The notes: generated by a model not told the origin, from the letters alone. Counted from the stretch's first letter, positions 7,993 through 16,693 are shown. The stretch: 64,000 nucleotides of DNA from CAMPJU01 sp036675265 (GCA_036675265.1 JAKFFJ010000058.1:13014-77013); one strand, 5' to 3'. Numbers and translations are program-made.

Positions 7993-9014
7993 CAGGCCTG
8001 GGTCCCGGCGTCGGCGACGAGCCGGCCCTGCGCCGCGCCGTAGCGCGCATCGGCGAGCAATGCGTCCCAGCCGCCGGCACCTTCGTTGACGAGGCCGGCG
8101 AGCGCCATCGCGTCGAGCTTGCGGCCGCGCACCGCCGCCAGCGATTCGGCCACCAGTTCCGGATGGCACACCAGCACCACGTCGCATCCGGCATCCAGGT
8201 GCGCGTCCACGCGCGACTTGATGCCACCGGCGGAAAACGCCGCCGCCATGCCGATGTCGTCGGAGAACACCACGCCACGGAACCCCAGGCCGCCGCGCGC
8301 CGGGTCTTCGCGCAGGATGTCGCGGATCCAGCGCGGCGAATACCCGGCCGGTTCGGGCGCGACCCGCGGATAGACGACGTGCGCCATCATCACCGCGTCG
8401 GCGCCGGCGTCGATGCCCGCGGCGAACGGCACCAGGTCCTCGGCCAGCAGCGCTTCCAGCGGGCGGTCGTCGACGGCATCATCGAAATGGGTGTCTTCCA
8501 GCACCGAGCCGTGGCCCGGGAAGTGCTTGAGCGTGGCGCCCATGCCGGCGGCGTGCATGCCGCGCACGTACGCGCGGGTGAACTCGGCGACCACCGCCGG
8601 GTCGGCGGAGAACGCGCGGTTGCCGATGGCGCGGTTGCCGCGGCCCAGGTCGACCACCGGCGCGAAGCTCAGGTCAATGCCGGTCGCGAGGATCTCGCTG
8701 GCCATCAGCCAGGCGTGTTCCTCCGCGTCGGCCAGCGCGCCGCGCGGGTCGGTGGCATGGCGCCTGCCGAACACCTCCAGGGGTGGCAGCGCGCTGTAGC
8801 CCTCGCGGAAGCGCTGCACGCGACCGCCTTCCTGGTCGACGCAGACCAGTTGAGGGCGCGGCGCGGCCTCGCGGATCGCGGCGGACAGTTCGGCGACCTG
8901 CGCCTTGGAGGCGAAGTTGCGCGAGAACAGGATCACCCCGCCACAGGCATCGTCCTGCAGCCAGTCGCGTTCCTGCGCGGTGAGTTCGGTGCCGGCGACG
9001 CCGATGACGAGCAT
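7992..9014 (-). CDS. nagZ: Beta-N-acetylhexosaminidase, peptidoglycan recycling
   Basis: A 340-residue GH3 enzyme that removes GlcNAc from GlcNAc-anhydroMur peptides in the cytoplasm, an AmpC-pathway signal generator in related bacteria. Diagnostic motifs are VDQEGGRVQR (about residue 62), the catalytic-loop KHFPGHGSV (Asp/His acid-base loop, about residue 165) and the nucleophile motif FSDDIGM (about residue 250). Length is typical for NagZ. The start is preceded by CAGGACC. It is the first gene of the nagZ-hpt-phosphorylase group. Confidence 0.95.
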   Translation of the reverse strand: MLVIGVAGTELTAQERDWLQDDACGGVILFSRNFASKAQVAELSAAIREAAPRPQLVCVDQEGGRVQRFREGYSALPPLEVFGRRHATDPRGALADAEEHAWLMASEILATGIDLSFAPVVDLGRGNRAIGNRAFSADPAVVAEFTRAYVRGMHAAGMGATLKHFPGHGSVLEDTHFDDAVDDRPLEALLAEDLVPFAAGIDAGADAVMMAHVVYPRVAPEPAGYSPRWIRDILREDPARGGLGFRGVVFSDDIGMAAAFSAGGIKSRVDAHLDAGCDVVLVCHPELVAESLAAVRGRKLDAMALAGLVNEGAGGWDALLADARYGAAQGRLVADAGTQA

Positions 9015-9040
9015 GGTCGAGGGGTCCTGGAAAGGTTCGT

Positions 9041-9046
9041 ATTATG
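9041..9046 (-). promoter_or_regulatory. Candidate -10 box for nagZ
   Basis: CATAAT on the minus strand in the AT-richest part of the 114-bp gap, about 27 bases before the start codon. A TTGCGG lies 19 bases further upstream, which is a long spacer. Confidence 0.4.
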
Positions 9047-9128
9047 CGACTTGCGCGCGAACAACCCGCAACCGGGCCCCGTCCACGCGCGGCGGCGCGT
9101 TGCAATGCAACCGCATCCGCCGTTCTGC

Positions 9129-10475
9129 CTAGCGCGCTTCCAACATCGCGATCGACTCGACGTGCGCCGTGTGCGGGAACATGTCCATGACCCCGGCGGC
9201 ACGCAGCGTCCAGCCGCGCTCGTTGACCAGGTAGCCGGCATCGCGTGCCAGCGACCCCGGGTGGCAACTGACGTAGACGATGCGGCGCAGGCCGGCGAGC
9301 GGCAGCTGCTTCAGGACCGCGTCGGCGCCCGAGCGCGGCGGGTCCAGCAGCAGCCGGTCGAAGCCCGCGCGCATCCAGGGTTCGCCGCGCAGGTCCTGCG
9401 CCAGGTCGGCGGCGTGGAACTGCGCGTTGCCCAGGCCATTGCAGGCCGCGTTCCCGCGGGCGCGCGCCACCAGCCCGGCATCGCCCTCGACGCCGACGAC
9501 CTCGCGCGCCACGCGCGCCAGCGGCAGGGTGAAGTTGCCCAGGCCGCAGAACAGGTCGAGCACGCGGTCACCGGCCTGGACGTCCAGCAATTCGAGGGTG
9601 CGCGCGATCATGTGTTCGTTGAGCCCGGCATTGACCTGGATGAAGTCCAGCGGCCGGAAGCCGAGGGTGACGTCCCAGGGCGCCAGCCGGAACGACAACC
9701 GGGGATCGTCCGGCCACAACGGATGCACCGAATCGATGCCGCCGGGTTGCAGGAACACCGCGAACCGGTGCTCGCGCGCGAACGCCTCCAGCGCCGCGCG
9801 ATCGTGGTCGTCGAGCGGCGCCAGGTGGCGGAAGACCAGCGCAACGCCGCAATGGTCCCCGGTCGGGTCGCCGGCGATGAACTCGACCTGCGGGATATCG
9901 CTGCGCACGTGCAGCGAATCGACCAGCGCCGAGAGCGCCCCGATGCGCTCGCCGATCGCGGGCACGACCGTGTGGCACTCCGACAGGTCGGCGACGAAGC
10001 GCGGATCGGTCTCGCGGAAGCCGACCAGCGTCTTGCCCTTCTTCTCCACGCGGCGCACCGAGAACCGGCCCTTGCGGCGGTAGCCCCACGCGGCATCGGC
10101 CAGCGGCGGCAGCACCGTTTCCGGCGCGACGTGGCCGATGCGCTCCAGGTTCTCCAGCAGCGTGTGCTGCTTGGCGAGGATCTGCCGCGGCGCGTCCAGG
10201 TGCTGCAGCGTGCAGCCGGCACAGGTCCCGAAGTGCACGCAGCGCGGCGGCACGCGCTCGGGCGAAGCGCGCAGGACCTCGACCACCCTGGCCTCGTCGA
10301 AATGGCGCGAGCGCCCGGTCTGCCGGGCGAGCACCTGCTCGCCGGGCAGGCCGCCGGAAACGAACACGGCCTTTCCGGCGGCGGGATGTCCCTCGGGGCG
10401 GCGGGCGACGCCGCGTCCGTCGTGGCTCAGGTCGAGGATGTCGGCGACGAAGGGCGCCTGGTCGATGCGCGCCAA
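9129..10475 (-). CDS. rlmD: 23S rRNA (uracil-1939-C5)-methyltransferase
   Basis: A 448-residue RumA-type enzyme using SAM and a 4Fe-4S cluster. A TRAM-like N-terminal domain (ILDLSHDGRGVA) is followed by the cluster cysteines (RCVHFGTCAGC near residues 78-90, with a further Cys later), the SAM motif VLDLFCGLGNF (about residue 302) and the catalytic-nucleophile motif YVSCHPGSLARD near residue 400. The start is TTG at 10475, directly abutting the TAG of the upstream gene in the same frame; the N terminus MARIDQAPF matches family expectations. Confidence 0.92.
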   Translation of the reverse strand: MARIDQAPFVADILDLSHDGRGVARRPEGHPAAGKAVFVSGGLPGEQVLARQTGRSRHFDEARVVEVLRASPERVPPRCVHFGTCAGCTLQHLDAPRQILAKQHTLLENLERIGHVAPETVLPPLADAAWGYRRKGRFSVRRVEKKGKTLVGFRETDPRFVADLSECHTVVPAIGERIGALSALVDSLHVRSDIPQVEFIAGDPTGDHCGVALVFRHLAPLDDHDRAALEAFAREHRFAVFLQPGGIDSVHPLWPDDPRLSFRLAPWDVTLGFRPLDFIQVNAGLNEHMIARTLELLDVQAGDRVLDLFCGLGNFTLPLARVAREVVGVEGDAGLVARARGNAACNGLGNAQFHAADLAQDLRGEPWMRAGFDRLLLDPPRSGADAVLKQLPLAGLRRIVYVSCHPGSLARDAGYLVNERGWTLRAAGVMDMFPHTAHVESIAMLEAR

Positions 10476-11057
10476 CTACTTCTGCCGCCAGCTTCCGCCC
10501 GCGTCCTGGTACCACCAGCCACTGCGTGCACTGGCGATCCACTGCTGTGAAAACACCGAGCGGATCTGCGACTCCCACTCCGGGTGCCCGTTGGCGACCG
10601 CGATCTCGCGGTACACGGCACGGCGGTCGCGGTTGTCGTCGGCGACCAGCTGGTTGACCGACACCCGCTCGCGCAGGTCGAGCTTGGCCGCGTCGCGCAC
10701 CACCACCAGGCCGTCGTTGGTGAAGCCCAGCGCGCCGGAGGTGAAGTGCGGGCGCAGCGTGGCGAACCGCGATTCCATCTTCGCCTTCAGCGCCTGGATG
10801 GCCGGGGTCTCGATGGTGATGTCCGGCTGCGCCTGTGCGTGCGCCGGCGCGATGCCGAGCAGCATCCACGGATCGAAGCGCAGCGCCATGCCGCCGTCGC
10901 CATTGTCGGGCGGTGCGTTCGCGGGATCGTCGATGACGTCCTCGACGAACTCGCGCGCGGCCTCGCGGGCCTCGGCGGCCGGGAAATACACGTTGATGGT
11001 GACGCAGGCACTGACCAGCAGTGCGGCGGCGATTGGCGCTCCGATCCAGCGATTCAT
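10476..11057 (-). CDS. YdbL-like (DUF1318) lipoprotein
   Basis: A 193-residue protein with a lipoprotein signal (LLVSAC at residue 18) followed by VTINVYFPAAEA, the hallmark of the DUF1318/YdbL group, and the conserved region IQALKAKMESRFATLRPHF...GFTNDGLVVVRDA. In E. coli ydbL is the third gene of ydbH-ynbE-ydbL, involved in envelope lipid homeostasis. Here it follows the YdbH-like gene by 44 bases. No separate ynbE is visible. Confidence in the family is good; its precise job is inference. Confidence 0.82.
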   Translation of the reverse strand: MNRWIGAPIAAALLVSACVTINVYFPAAEAREAAREFVEDVIDDPANAPPDNGDGGMALRFDPWMLLGIAPAHAQAQPDITIETPAIQALKAKMESRFATLRPHFTSGALGFTNDGLVVVRDAAKLDLRERVSVNQLVADDNRDRRAVYREIAVANGHPEWESQIRSVFSQQWIASARSGWWYQDAGGSWRQK

Positions 11058-11101
11058 GGCGTCCTCCAGGGGGCGGTCACAGGCCTGTAGTGGATCACAG
11101 G

Positions 11102-13141
11102 CTAGTCGATGACCGGCTTCACGTCGCCGCCGGCCACCGCGGCCAGCCGCTCGACGAGCACCGGCCAGTCGACCAGGCGGTTGTGGCCCACCACCGTCAG
11201 GCGGGGCAGTCCCGCACCGGCGACGATAGTAAAAGTGTTGCTACCTGAACGCAGGCCGCCCATTTCGCAGACCTCGTTGCGCAGGCGGCAGCTGATGCCG
11301 ATGCGGCTGTAGCCGAACGAATCGAACAGGCCGATCAGGCGCCCCTGCAGGCTGTTGGCGAACGACGCGTCGCCGACGCTGGAGATGTTCTGCACGGCGC
11401 GCTGGCTGATCCGTTGCGCAACGCCGCGCTTGGGGTCGGTGAGCAGCCTCGCGTCGAAGGCGACCGGGTGCCAGTCGACCAGGCGCAGGTCGCGGATGCG
11501 GCCGTCCAGGCGGCCACTGATGCTGCCGAACTCCAGGACCTCCGTGAGCGCGAGCATCTCGATGTCGTCGATGCGCAGGTCCGCGGTGAGCGTTGGCGCG
11601 CTGCCGAAGGGCCGCTCCATCGCCAGTGCCGACACGCGCACGTTGCCGCCGAACAGGTCCATCACCAGGTCGCCGTCGAACTCGAGCCGGTCGTCGGCAT
11701 AGCGCGCCTCCGGGAACCGGCCGCTGAGCGTGCCGCGGAATGCCGGCCAGCCGACCGCCTCGGACAGGCGCCCGATGTCCAGGTGGTCGACCGCCAGCCC
11801 GAAGCGCAGCGAAAGCGACTCGCCCCCGCCGGGCGGCGAGATCGCCAGGTGCTCCAGGCGCAGGTTGCCGCCGAGCACGGCGACGTCGACCGCCTCGCGC
11901 AGGCGCAACGTGCCGGCGCTGCTTTCCAGCGGCAGGCGCGCGGCGCCGAAGTCGAGGCCGTAGAGCGCCCCGCCCGCCCAGGCCAGCTCGCTGGCCTGCA
12001 CGGCCTGGCCGCCGGTGAAGTCCACGGTGCCCGCCAGGGTGTCGAACCGGAACCGGCCTTGCGGGTCGCGCAGGTCGACACCGTGGAGTTGCAGGCGGCC
12101 CGACTGCAGCGCGCCGCCGGCGATGCGCACGTCGGCGTCGATCGCGCCCGCGAGCGCCAGGTCGGCCAGGCCGGCCAGCCCCAGCCAGCCCGACAGGTAG
12201 CGACCCGCCAGGGGCGAGGCGTCCTCGCTGTGCAGCCGGAGGTCGAGCGCGTCCAAGCCGGCGTCGGCGCCGAACGCTGCGCTGCCTTCGGCAAGCAGCA
12301 CGCCCGGGTCGCGCCAGGCGAAACGGGGCACCTGCCACCCGGCGCCTTCGCTGCCGCGCGCCTGGACCTCCACGGCCACCGGACCATCGAGGGCGACGTA
12401 GGCATTGCCGACCAGGAATTCGCCGCCGGTCAGCGAACCGTCGACCTGCACGCTGGTTTGCGCGCCGGCCTTGCGATAGTCGAGCGCGAACCGGCCGCCC
12501 AGGCCCAGCCCGGCGACCTTGCCGTCGGGCGTATCGAACCCGACGTCGTCGAAGGCGAGCGAGCCTTCCACCTGCACGGGCCCACCGCCGCCGGCCTGCA
12601 ACTGCAACCGCGCATCGAGCCGGCCGCCCTGCAGTTGCGGCGCGGCCCACGCCTGCGCCAGCAGGGCCTGCGCCCACGCGACGGGCACGGCGGTGATGTC
12701 GATCGCGGTCAGGTCGGGCGCAGCCGCGCGTCGCTCGATCGCGATGCGGGCGTCGCCGCGCGACAGGCTGCCGGTGGTCCGGTCCGGGCCCAGGTCCACG
12801 GCGAGGCGCATCGGTGCGCCGTTGCCCGCGCGCACGCCGCCGTCGCAGCGCCAGCGCCCGTCGCCGTCGCGCTGCAGGGCGCACTGCCAGGTGACGTCCC
12901 GGAAGTCGTAGCCGAGGTCCGGCGCCTGGATGCGCGCCGCATGCAGGTGCAATTCCCCGTGCGCCGCGGTCGCCGGCCAGGCAAGCGTCGCATCCACGCC
13001 GTGCAGTTGCGCGACGGTCGCGTCGACCCGCTCGATGCGGGCGTGCAGCGTGCGCGCCGTCGCCGGCGCGGCAATCGCCATCGCGCACGTGGCCAGCAAC
13101 AGCCCGGCGAGTACCCTGTCTGGACGCGGTTTCCGACGCAT
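11102..13141 (-). CDS. YdbH-like intermembrane lipid-transport protein (AsmA-like)
   Basis: A 679-residue protein with an N-terminal signal/anchor (VLAGLLLATCAMAIAAP) and a long beta-rich body of repeating amphipathic strands (LQLHGVDLRDPQGRF, LRLEHLAISPPGGG, GRLDGRIRDLRLVDW), like the AsmA-like proteins that bridge inner and outer membranes. The C terminus carries the YdbH-type SRLRNEVC-like region (ISCRLRNEVCEMGG). E. coli YdbH, TamB and YhdP jointly carry phospholipid to the outer membrane. ATG at 13141 is chosen; the frame continues upstream but only across the divergent regulator. Operon with the YdbL gene. Confidence 0.75.
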   Translation of the reverse strand: MRRKPRPDRVLAGLLLATCAMAIAAPATARTLHARIERVDATVAQLHGVDATLAWPATAAHGELHLHAARIQAPDLGYDFRDVTWQCALQRDGDGRWRCDGGVRAGNGAPMRLAVDLGPDRTTGSLSRGDARIAIERRAAAPDLTAIDITAVPVAWAQALLAQAWAAPQLQGGRLDARLQLQAGGGGPVQVEGSLAFDDVGFDTPDGKVAGLGLGGRFALDYRKAGAQTSVQVDGSLTGGEFLVGNAYVALDGPVAVEVQARGSEGAGWQVPRFAWRDPGVLLAEGSAAFGADAGLDALDLRLHSEDASPLAGRYLSGWLGLAGLADLALAGAIDADVRIAGGALQSGRLQLHGVDLRDPQGRFRFDTLAGTVDFTGGQAVQASELAWAGGALYGLDFGAARLPLESSAGTLRLREAVDVAVLGGNLRLEHLAISPPGGGESLSLRFGLAVDHLDIGRLSEAVGWPAFRGTLSGRFPEARYADDRLEFDGDLVMDLFGGNVRVSALAMERPFGSAPTLTADLRIDDIEMLALTEVLEFGSISGRLDGRIRDLRLVDWHPVAFDARLLTDPKRGVAQRISQRAVQNISSVGDASFANSLQGRLIGLFDSFGYSRIGISCRLRNEVCEMGGLRSGSNTFTIVAGAGLPRLTVVGHNRLVDWPVLVERLAAVAGGDVKPVID

Positions 13142-13157
13142 GGAGCGCAGGATAGCG

Positions 13158-13892
13158 ATGGATCGCGAGGAGCCGATGAAGCCCCGCGTGCTGGTGGTCG
13201 AGGACGATCCCGTCAGCCGCGCCTTCTTCCGGGACGTGCTGGCGGGCTTGCCCGCGACGGTCGATGCCGCGGCGGATTGCGACGGCGCCGAAGCCTGTGC
13301 CCGGGCCCAACGCCATGCCCTGTGGCTGGTCGATGCGCACCTGCCGGACGGCGACGCCTTGTCGCTCCTGCCGCGATTGCGGGTGCATGGGCGCGACGCG
13401 GTGGCGCTCGCGCACACGGCGTCGCGCGCATCGGCGTTGCACCGCGCGTTGCTGGAAGCGGGATACGTGGAGGTGCTGGTGAAGCCGGTCGGCGTCGGCA
13501 CGCTGTTGTCGACGGTCGGTCGCCGCCTGCGGATGCAGGTGCGCGAGCCGCGCGCGGGGTTCGCCTCGCCGCCGGACGGGACGGTCGACGGCGCCGCTCC
13601 TCCGTCGTGGGACGACCGCGCCGCGCTGGCCGCGCTCGGGGGCGACGCGTCGCACGTGCATGCATTGCGTGCGTTGTTCGTCGACGAACTGGCGGCCACC
13701 GTCGCGGGCGTGGACGCCGCGCTGCACGCGTGCGACGTCGCCGCGGCGCGCGACCTGCTGCACCGGTTGTCCTCGGGATGTGCCTTCACCGGCGCGGCGT
13801 CACTGGGCGTTGCCGTCCAGCGCCTGCATGCGGACCCCACGGACGCCGTGGCCGCCGCGGCTTTCCGGCAGGCCGCGGCGCGCCTGCTATAG
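13158..13892 (+). CDS. Response regulator with C-terminal Hpt domain (REC-Hpt)
   Basis: A 244-residue protein. Residues 8-125 form a receiver domain: acidic pair E15-D16 (VVEDDP), phospho-acceptor D59 (LVDAHLPDG), T87 and K109 (VKPVG). Residues 155-244 form an Hpt domain with the histidine motif LHRLSSGCAFTG (H202). There is no DNA-binding output, so it is most likely a phosphorelay intermediate for an unlinked hybrid kinase. The start at 13158 has CAGGA six bases upstream; 13140 and 13176 are alternatives. It is divergent from the YdbH gene with almost no gap and its end overlaps recO by six bases. Confidence 0.85.
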   Translation: MDREEPMKPRVLVVEDDPVSRAFFRDVLAGLPATVDAAADCDGAEACARAQRHALWLVDAHLPDGDALSLLPRLRVHGRDAVALAHTASRASALHRALLEAGYVEVLVKPVGVGTLLSTVGRRLRMQVREPRAGFASPPDGTVDGAAPPSWDDRAALAALGGDASHVHALRALFVDELAATVAGVDAALHACDVAAARDLLHRLSSGCAFTGAASLGVAVQRLHADPTDAVAAAAFRQAAARLL

Positions 13893-14651
13893 CGGGCGCG
13901 CCGAACGCCCGGCTTCGCCGCCCAGCAGTTCCCAGGACTTCAGGCCGCGGCCGCCCAGGTGGTGGGCGAGCACTTGCCGCAAGGCGCGACGCAGCCCCGC
14001 GAGATCGTCCGGCCCGGGCGCCACGTCGGCCGCCAGCGCGAGCAGCGCCCGCCCGGTCGCGGCGCCGGCACGGTCTCCCTGGCCGCGATCGAGGTGCAGC
14101 CGTCGCGGCCCCTGCTCCGGGTCCAGCCGGTAGCGCGCGGCCGGATCCACCGGTGCGCCCTCCGCGTCGTGCGCCAGGTCGAACCCCACGCCGAGCGCGT
14201 CCAGCAGGTCGCGCTCGAACCGGCGCAGCGTCCACGCCAGCGGCGCGTCGTGGGCCAGGCGCGCGCGCATCCGGCCGTAGGCGGCGAACAGGTCCGGCTG
14301 GGGATCCTGCCGGGGCGCTAGGCGCAGCACGAGCTCGTTCACGTAGAAGCCCGCCAGCATCGCGTCGCCGGCCAGGCGCGGCAGCGCATCGAGGGCCTCG
14401 GCCGCGCGCAACTGCGCCAGTTCCCCACGCTGCACCGCGTCCAGGCGTACCAGTTGCATCGGTTGCAGCGCGGCACGCAGCGGCTGCTGGCGCGGGCCGT
14501 TGGTGCCGCGCGCCAGCAGGCCGAGCCGGCCGTGGGTGGCGCCGAGCACTTCGACCAGCAGGCTGGTCTCGCGCCATCGGCGCGCGTGCAACACGAAGGC
14601 CGGCTCCCCGACGATGCGACCGCCGACGATGTGCCCCGCGGCGGGCGGCAC
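13887..14651 (-). CDS. recO: DNA repair protein RecO
   Basis: A 254-residue RecF-pathway mediator that loads RecA onto SSB-coated DNA and anneals strands. The N-terminal OB fold (FVLHARRWRETSLLVEVLGATHGRLGLLARG) is clear; the helical C-terminal part lacks the zinc cysteines, as in other gammaproteobacteria. It starts nine bases after the era stop, keeping the conserved order rnc-era-recO. The end overlaps the convergent REC-Hpt gene by six bases. Confidence 0.9.
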   Translation of the reverse strand: MPPAAGHIVGGRIVGEPAFVLHARRWRETSLLVEVLGATHGRLGLLARGTNGPRQQPLRAALQPMQLVRLDAVQRGELAQLRAAEALDALPRLAGDAMLAGFYVNELVLRLAPRQDPQPDLFAAYGRMRARLAHDAPLAWTLRRFERDLLDALGVGFDLAHDAEGAPVDPAARYRLDPEQGPRRLHLDRGQGDRAGAATGRALLALAADVAPGPDDLAGLRRALRQVLAHHLGGRGLKSWELLGGEAGRSARPL

Positions 14652-14660
14652 CGGGCCGGC

Positions 14661-15587
14661 CTAGTCGTGGTAACCGAGGCTGCGCAACGCCGCCTCGTCG
14701 TTCGACCAGCCTTCCCGCACGCGCACCCACGTCTCCAGGAACACCTTCGCGTCGAACAGCTGTTCCATCTGCTGCCGCGCGCGCGTGCCGATCTCGCGCA
14801 GCCGCTCGCCGCCCTTGCCGATCACGATCGCCTTCTGGCCGTCGCGCTCGACCCAGACCACGGCGCCGATGCGCAGCATGGCGCCGCCGCGCGGGGAAGG
14901 TTCCTCGACGAAGCGCTCGATCTCCACCGTGGTCGCGTACGGCAGCTCGTCGCCCAGCTGGCGCATCAACTGCTCGCGCACCAGTTCGCCGGCCAGGAAG
15001 CGCTGGCTCTTGTCGGTGATCTCGTCCTCGCCGAACACCGCCGGCGCCTCCGGCACCAGCGCGAGCAAGGCATCGACCAGCGCGTCCAGCCCCTTGCGCT
15101 TCAGCGCGGACACCGGGTGCACGCTGGCGAACTCGCGCCCCGCCGATACCTTGGCCAGGTACGGCAGCAGCGCGGCCTTGTCCTTGAACCGGTCGACCTG
15201 GTTGACCACCAGCACGACCGGGACACCCGCTTCGCGGAGCGCATCGTGCGCCAGCGCGTCCTCGTCGTCCCAGCGTCCCGCGACGACCACCAGGATCGCC
15301 GCGTCCACGCCCTCGACTGCGCCGCGCGCGGCGCGGTTCATCATCCGGTTCATCGCCGAGCCCGTGCGCTTGCCCTGTTCGCGGTGGATGCCGGGCGTGT
15401 CCACGAGCAGCAGCTGCCCGGCCGGGAAACTGGCGATGCCGAGCAGGCGGTGGCGGGTGGTCTGCGGGCGGTCGGAGACGATGCTGACCTTGGCACCGAC
15501 CAGCGCGTTGACCAGGGTCGACTTGCCCACGTTCGGGCGGCCGACGACGGCGACGGTGCCGCTGCGATGCGGGTTGGGCGTGTCCAT
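14661..15587 (-). CDS. era: GTPase Era, 30S ribosome assembly
   Basis: A 308-residue Era GTPase with G1 GRPNVGKST, G3 DTPGIH, G4 NQVD and G5 SAL, then a C-terminal KH domain (AIVIGKGGERLREIG). It binds 16S rRNA 3' end and couples 30S maturation to growth. ATG at 15587 is used; the frame is open further upstream but that overlaps rnc. The ATG is preceded at six bases by TACAAT, suggesting a separate leaderless mRNA in addition to read-through from rnc, whose stop is 44 bases upstream. Confidence 0.95.
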   Translation of the reverse strand: MDTPNPHRSGTVAVVGRPNVGKSTLVNALVGAKVSIVSDRPQTTRHRLLGIASFPAGQLLLVDTPGIHREQGKRTGSAMNRMMNRAARGAVEGVDAAILVVVAGRWDDEDALAHDALREAGVPVVLVVNQVDRFKDKAALLPYLAKVSAGREFASVHPVSALKRKGLDALVDALLALVPEAPAVFGEDEITDKSQRFLAGELVREQLMRQLGDELPYATTVEIERFVEEPSPRGGAMLRIGAVVWVERDGQKAIVIGKGGERLREIGTRARQQMEQLFDAKVFLETWVRVREGWSNDEAALRSLGYHD

Positions 15588-15593
15588 CCGTCC

Positions 15594-15599
15594 ATTGTA
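15594..15599 (-). promoter_or_regulatory. -10 box immediately before era
   Basis: TACAAT on the minus strand, six bases (GGACGG) before the era ATG; no clear -35. Same geometry as at tcdA and moaC. Confidence 0.45.
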
Positions 15600-15631
15600 G
15601 GAGGGCGGCGCACAGGCGCGCGCCACGGCAT

Positions 15632-16297
15632 TCAGGCCGGCGGCATCGACTCGATGATCGCCAGCGCCGCCTCCGCGGCGGCCTGCTCGGCGGCGCGACG
15701 CGAATTGCCCTCGCCCTCGGCCACCAGCGCGGGCTCGGAGACGCTGCAGGTGGCGCGGAACAGGCGCGCGTGTTCGTCGCCCTCGGCCACCGCCGCATAG
15801 GCCGGCAGCGGGCGTCCCCGGCCCTGCAGCCATTCCTGCAGCCGCGTCTTGGCGTCCTTGCCCAGCTTGTGCGGCGGCGGCAGCGCCTCGATCGCCCGCC
15901 CGAACCAGGGCAGCACCGCCGCGCGGCAGGCCTCGAAACCCGTGTCCAGGTAGATCGCGGCGACCATGGCTTCCACGGCATCGGCCAGGATCGAGTCGCG
16001 CCGGTGCCCCCCGGTCTTCATTTCCCCCGGGCCCATGCGCAGCAGTTCGCCCAGGCCCAGCTCCCGCGCGACGCCGGCCAGCGCCGATTCGCGCACCAGT
16101 TCGGCGCGCGCGCGGGTGAGCCCGCCTTCGTCGGCGCCCGGCCATCGCGCATACAGCGCCTCGGCCACGATCAGGTTGACCAGCGCGTCGCCAAGGAACT
16201 CGAGCCGTTCGTTGTGCGGCGCGCCCGCGCTGCGATGGCGCAGGGCCTGGTCGCGCAGTGCCTGGTCCCCGAAGCGGTGACCGAAGCGTTCGACCAC
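15632..16297 (-). CDS. rnc: Ribonuclease III
   Basis: A 221-residue dsRNA endonuclease for rRNA and mRNA processing. The signature NERLEFLGDALVN is present at residues 29-41, the second catalytic acidic cluster at DAVEAMVAAIYLD, and a C-terminal dsRBD (KTRLQEWLQ...GEGNSRRAAEQAAAEAAL). The start is GTG at 16297, overlapping the TAG of the DUF4845 gene by one base (TAGTG), which implies coupled translation. Confidence 0.95.
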   Translation of the reverse strand: MVERFGHRFGDQALRDQALRHRSAGAPHNERLEFLGDALVNLIVAEALYARWPGADEGGLTRARAELVRESALAGVARELGLGELLRMGPGEMKTGGHRRDSILADAVEAMVAAIYLDTGFEACRAAVLPWFGRAIEALPPPHKLGKDAKTRLQEWLQGRGRPLPAYAAVAEGDEHARLFRATCSVSEPALVAEGEGNSRRAAEQAAAEAALAIIESMPPA

Positions 16298-16677
16298 TAG
16301 TCGACCGCGCCGCGACGCAGCAGGTTCTCGGATGCCTCGAACTTGCCCACCACGTCGAGGTTGCCGATCAGCTCGCGGCGCACCTCGTAGTTGACGCTGA
16401 TGATGTAGCCCTGGCCGTCGCGCGTGATCTTGACGTTGTTGGGCTTCACGTTCTCGGCGTAGCTGACGTACAGCCGGCGGAACAGCAGGTCCTTGACCTT
16501 CGCCGGGTCCGTGTTGGCGATGCCCGGCTCGGCGGCGAGGCCCTTGAGCGCCTGCTTGACCGAATAGAACTCCGAGTACATCGGGAACAGCTTCATGCCG
16601 ACGTAGGCGAACAAGCCGACCAGGGCCAGCACCATGACGAAGCCGATCAACGTGAGGCCGCTCTGGTTGCGCTTCAT
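16297..16677 (-). CDS. DUF4845 domain small membrane protein
   Basis: A 126-residue protein starting MKRNQSGLTLIGFVMVLALVGLFAYVG, a pilin-like N terminus (basic residues, G-L-T-L-I then a transmembrane helix) without the glutamate at +5. The rest matches the DUF4845 pattern (MYSEFYSVKQALKGLA, ISVNYEVRRELIGNLDVVGKFE). It always sits between lepB and rnc in xanthomonads and pseudomonads. Function is unknown. ATG at 16677 has CAAGGTGGA upstream. Confidence 0.85.
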   Translation of the reverse strand: MKRNQSGLTLIGFVMVLALVGLFAYVGMKLFPMYSEFYSVKQALKGLAAEPGIANTDPAKVKDLLFRRLYVSYAENVKPNNVKITRDGQGYIISVNYEVRRELIGNLDVVGKFEASENLLRRGAVD

Positions 16678-16693
16678 GAGTCCACCTTGCTGG

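Noticed and set aside
11414..15019. Plus-strand reading frame of 1201 codons over the YdbH gene, recO and era
   Set aside because: Shadow of real genes on the minus strand plus part of the REC-Hpt gene in another frame; no conserved motif.
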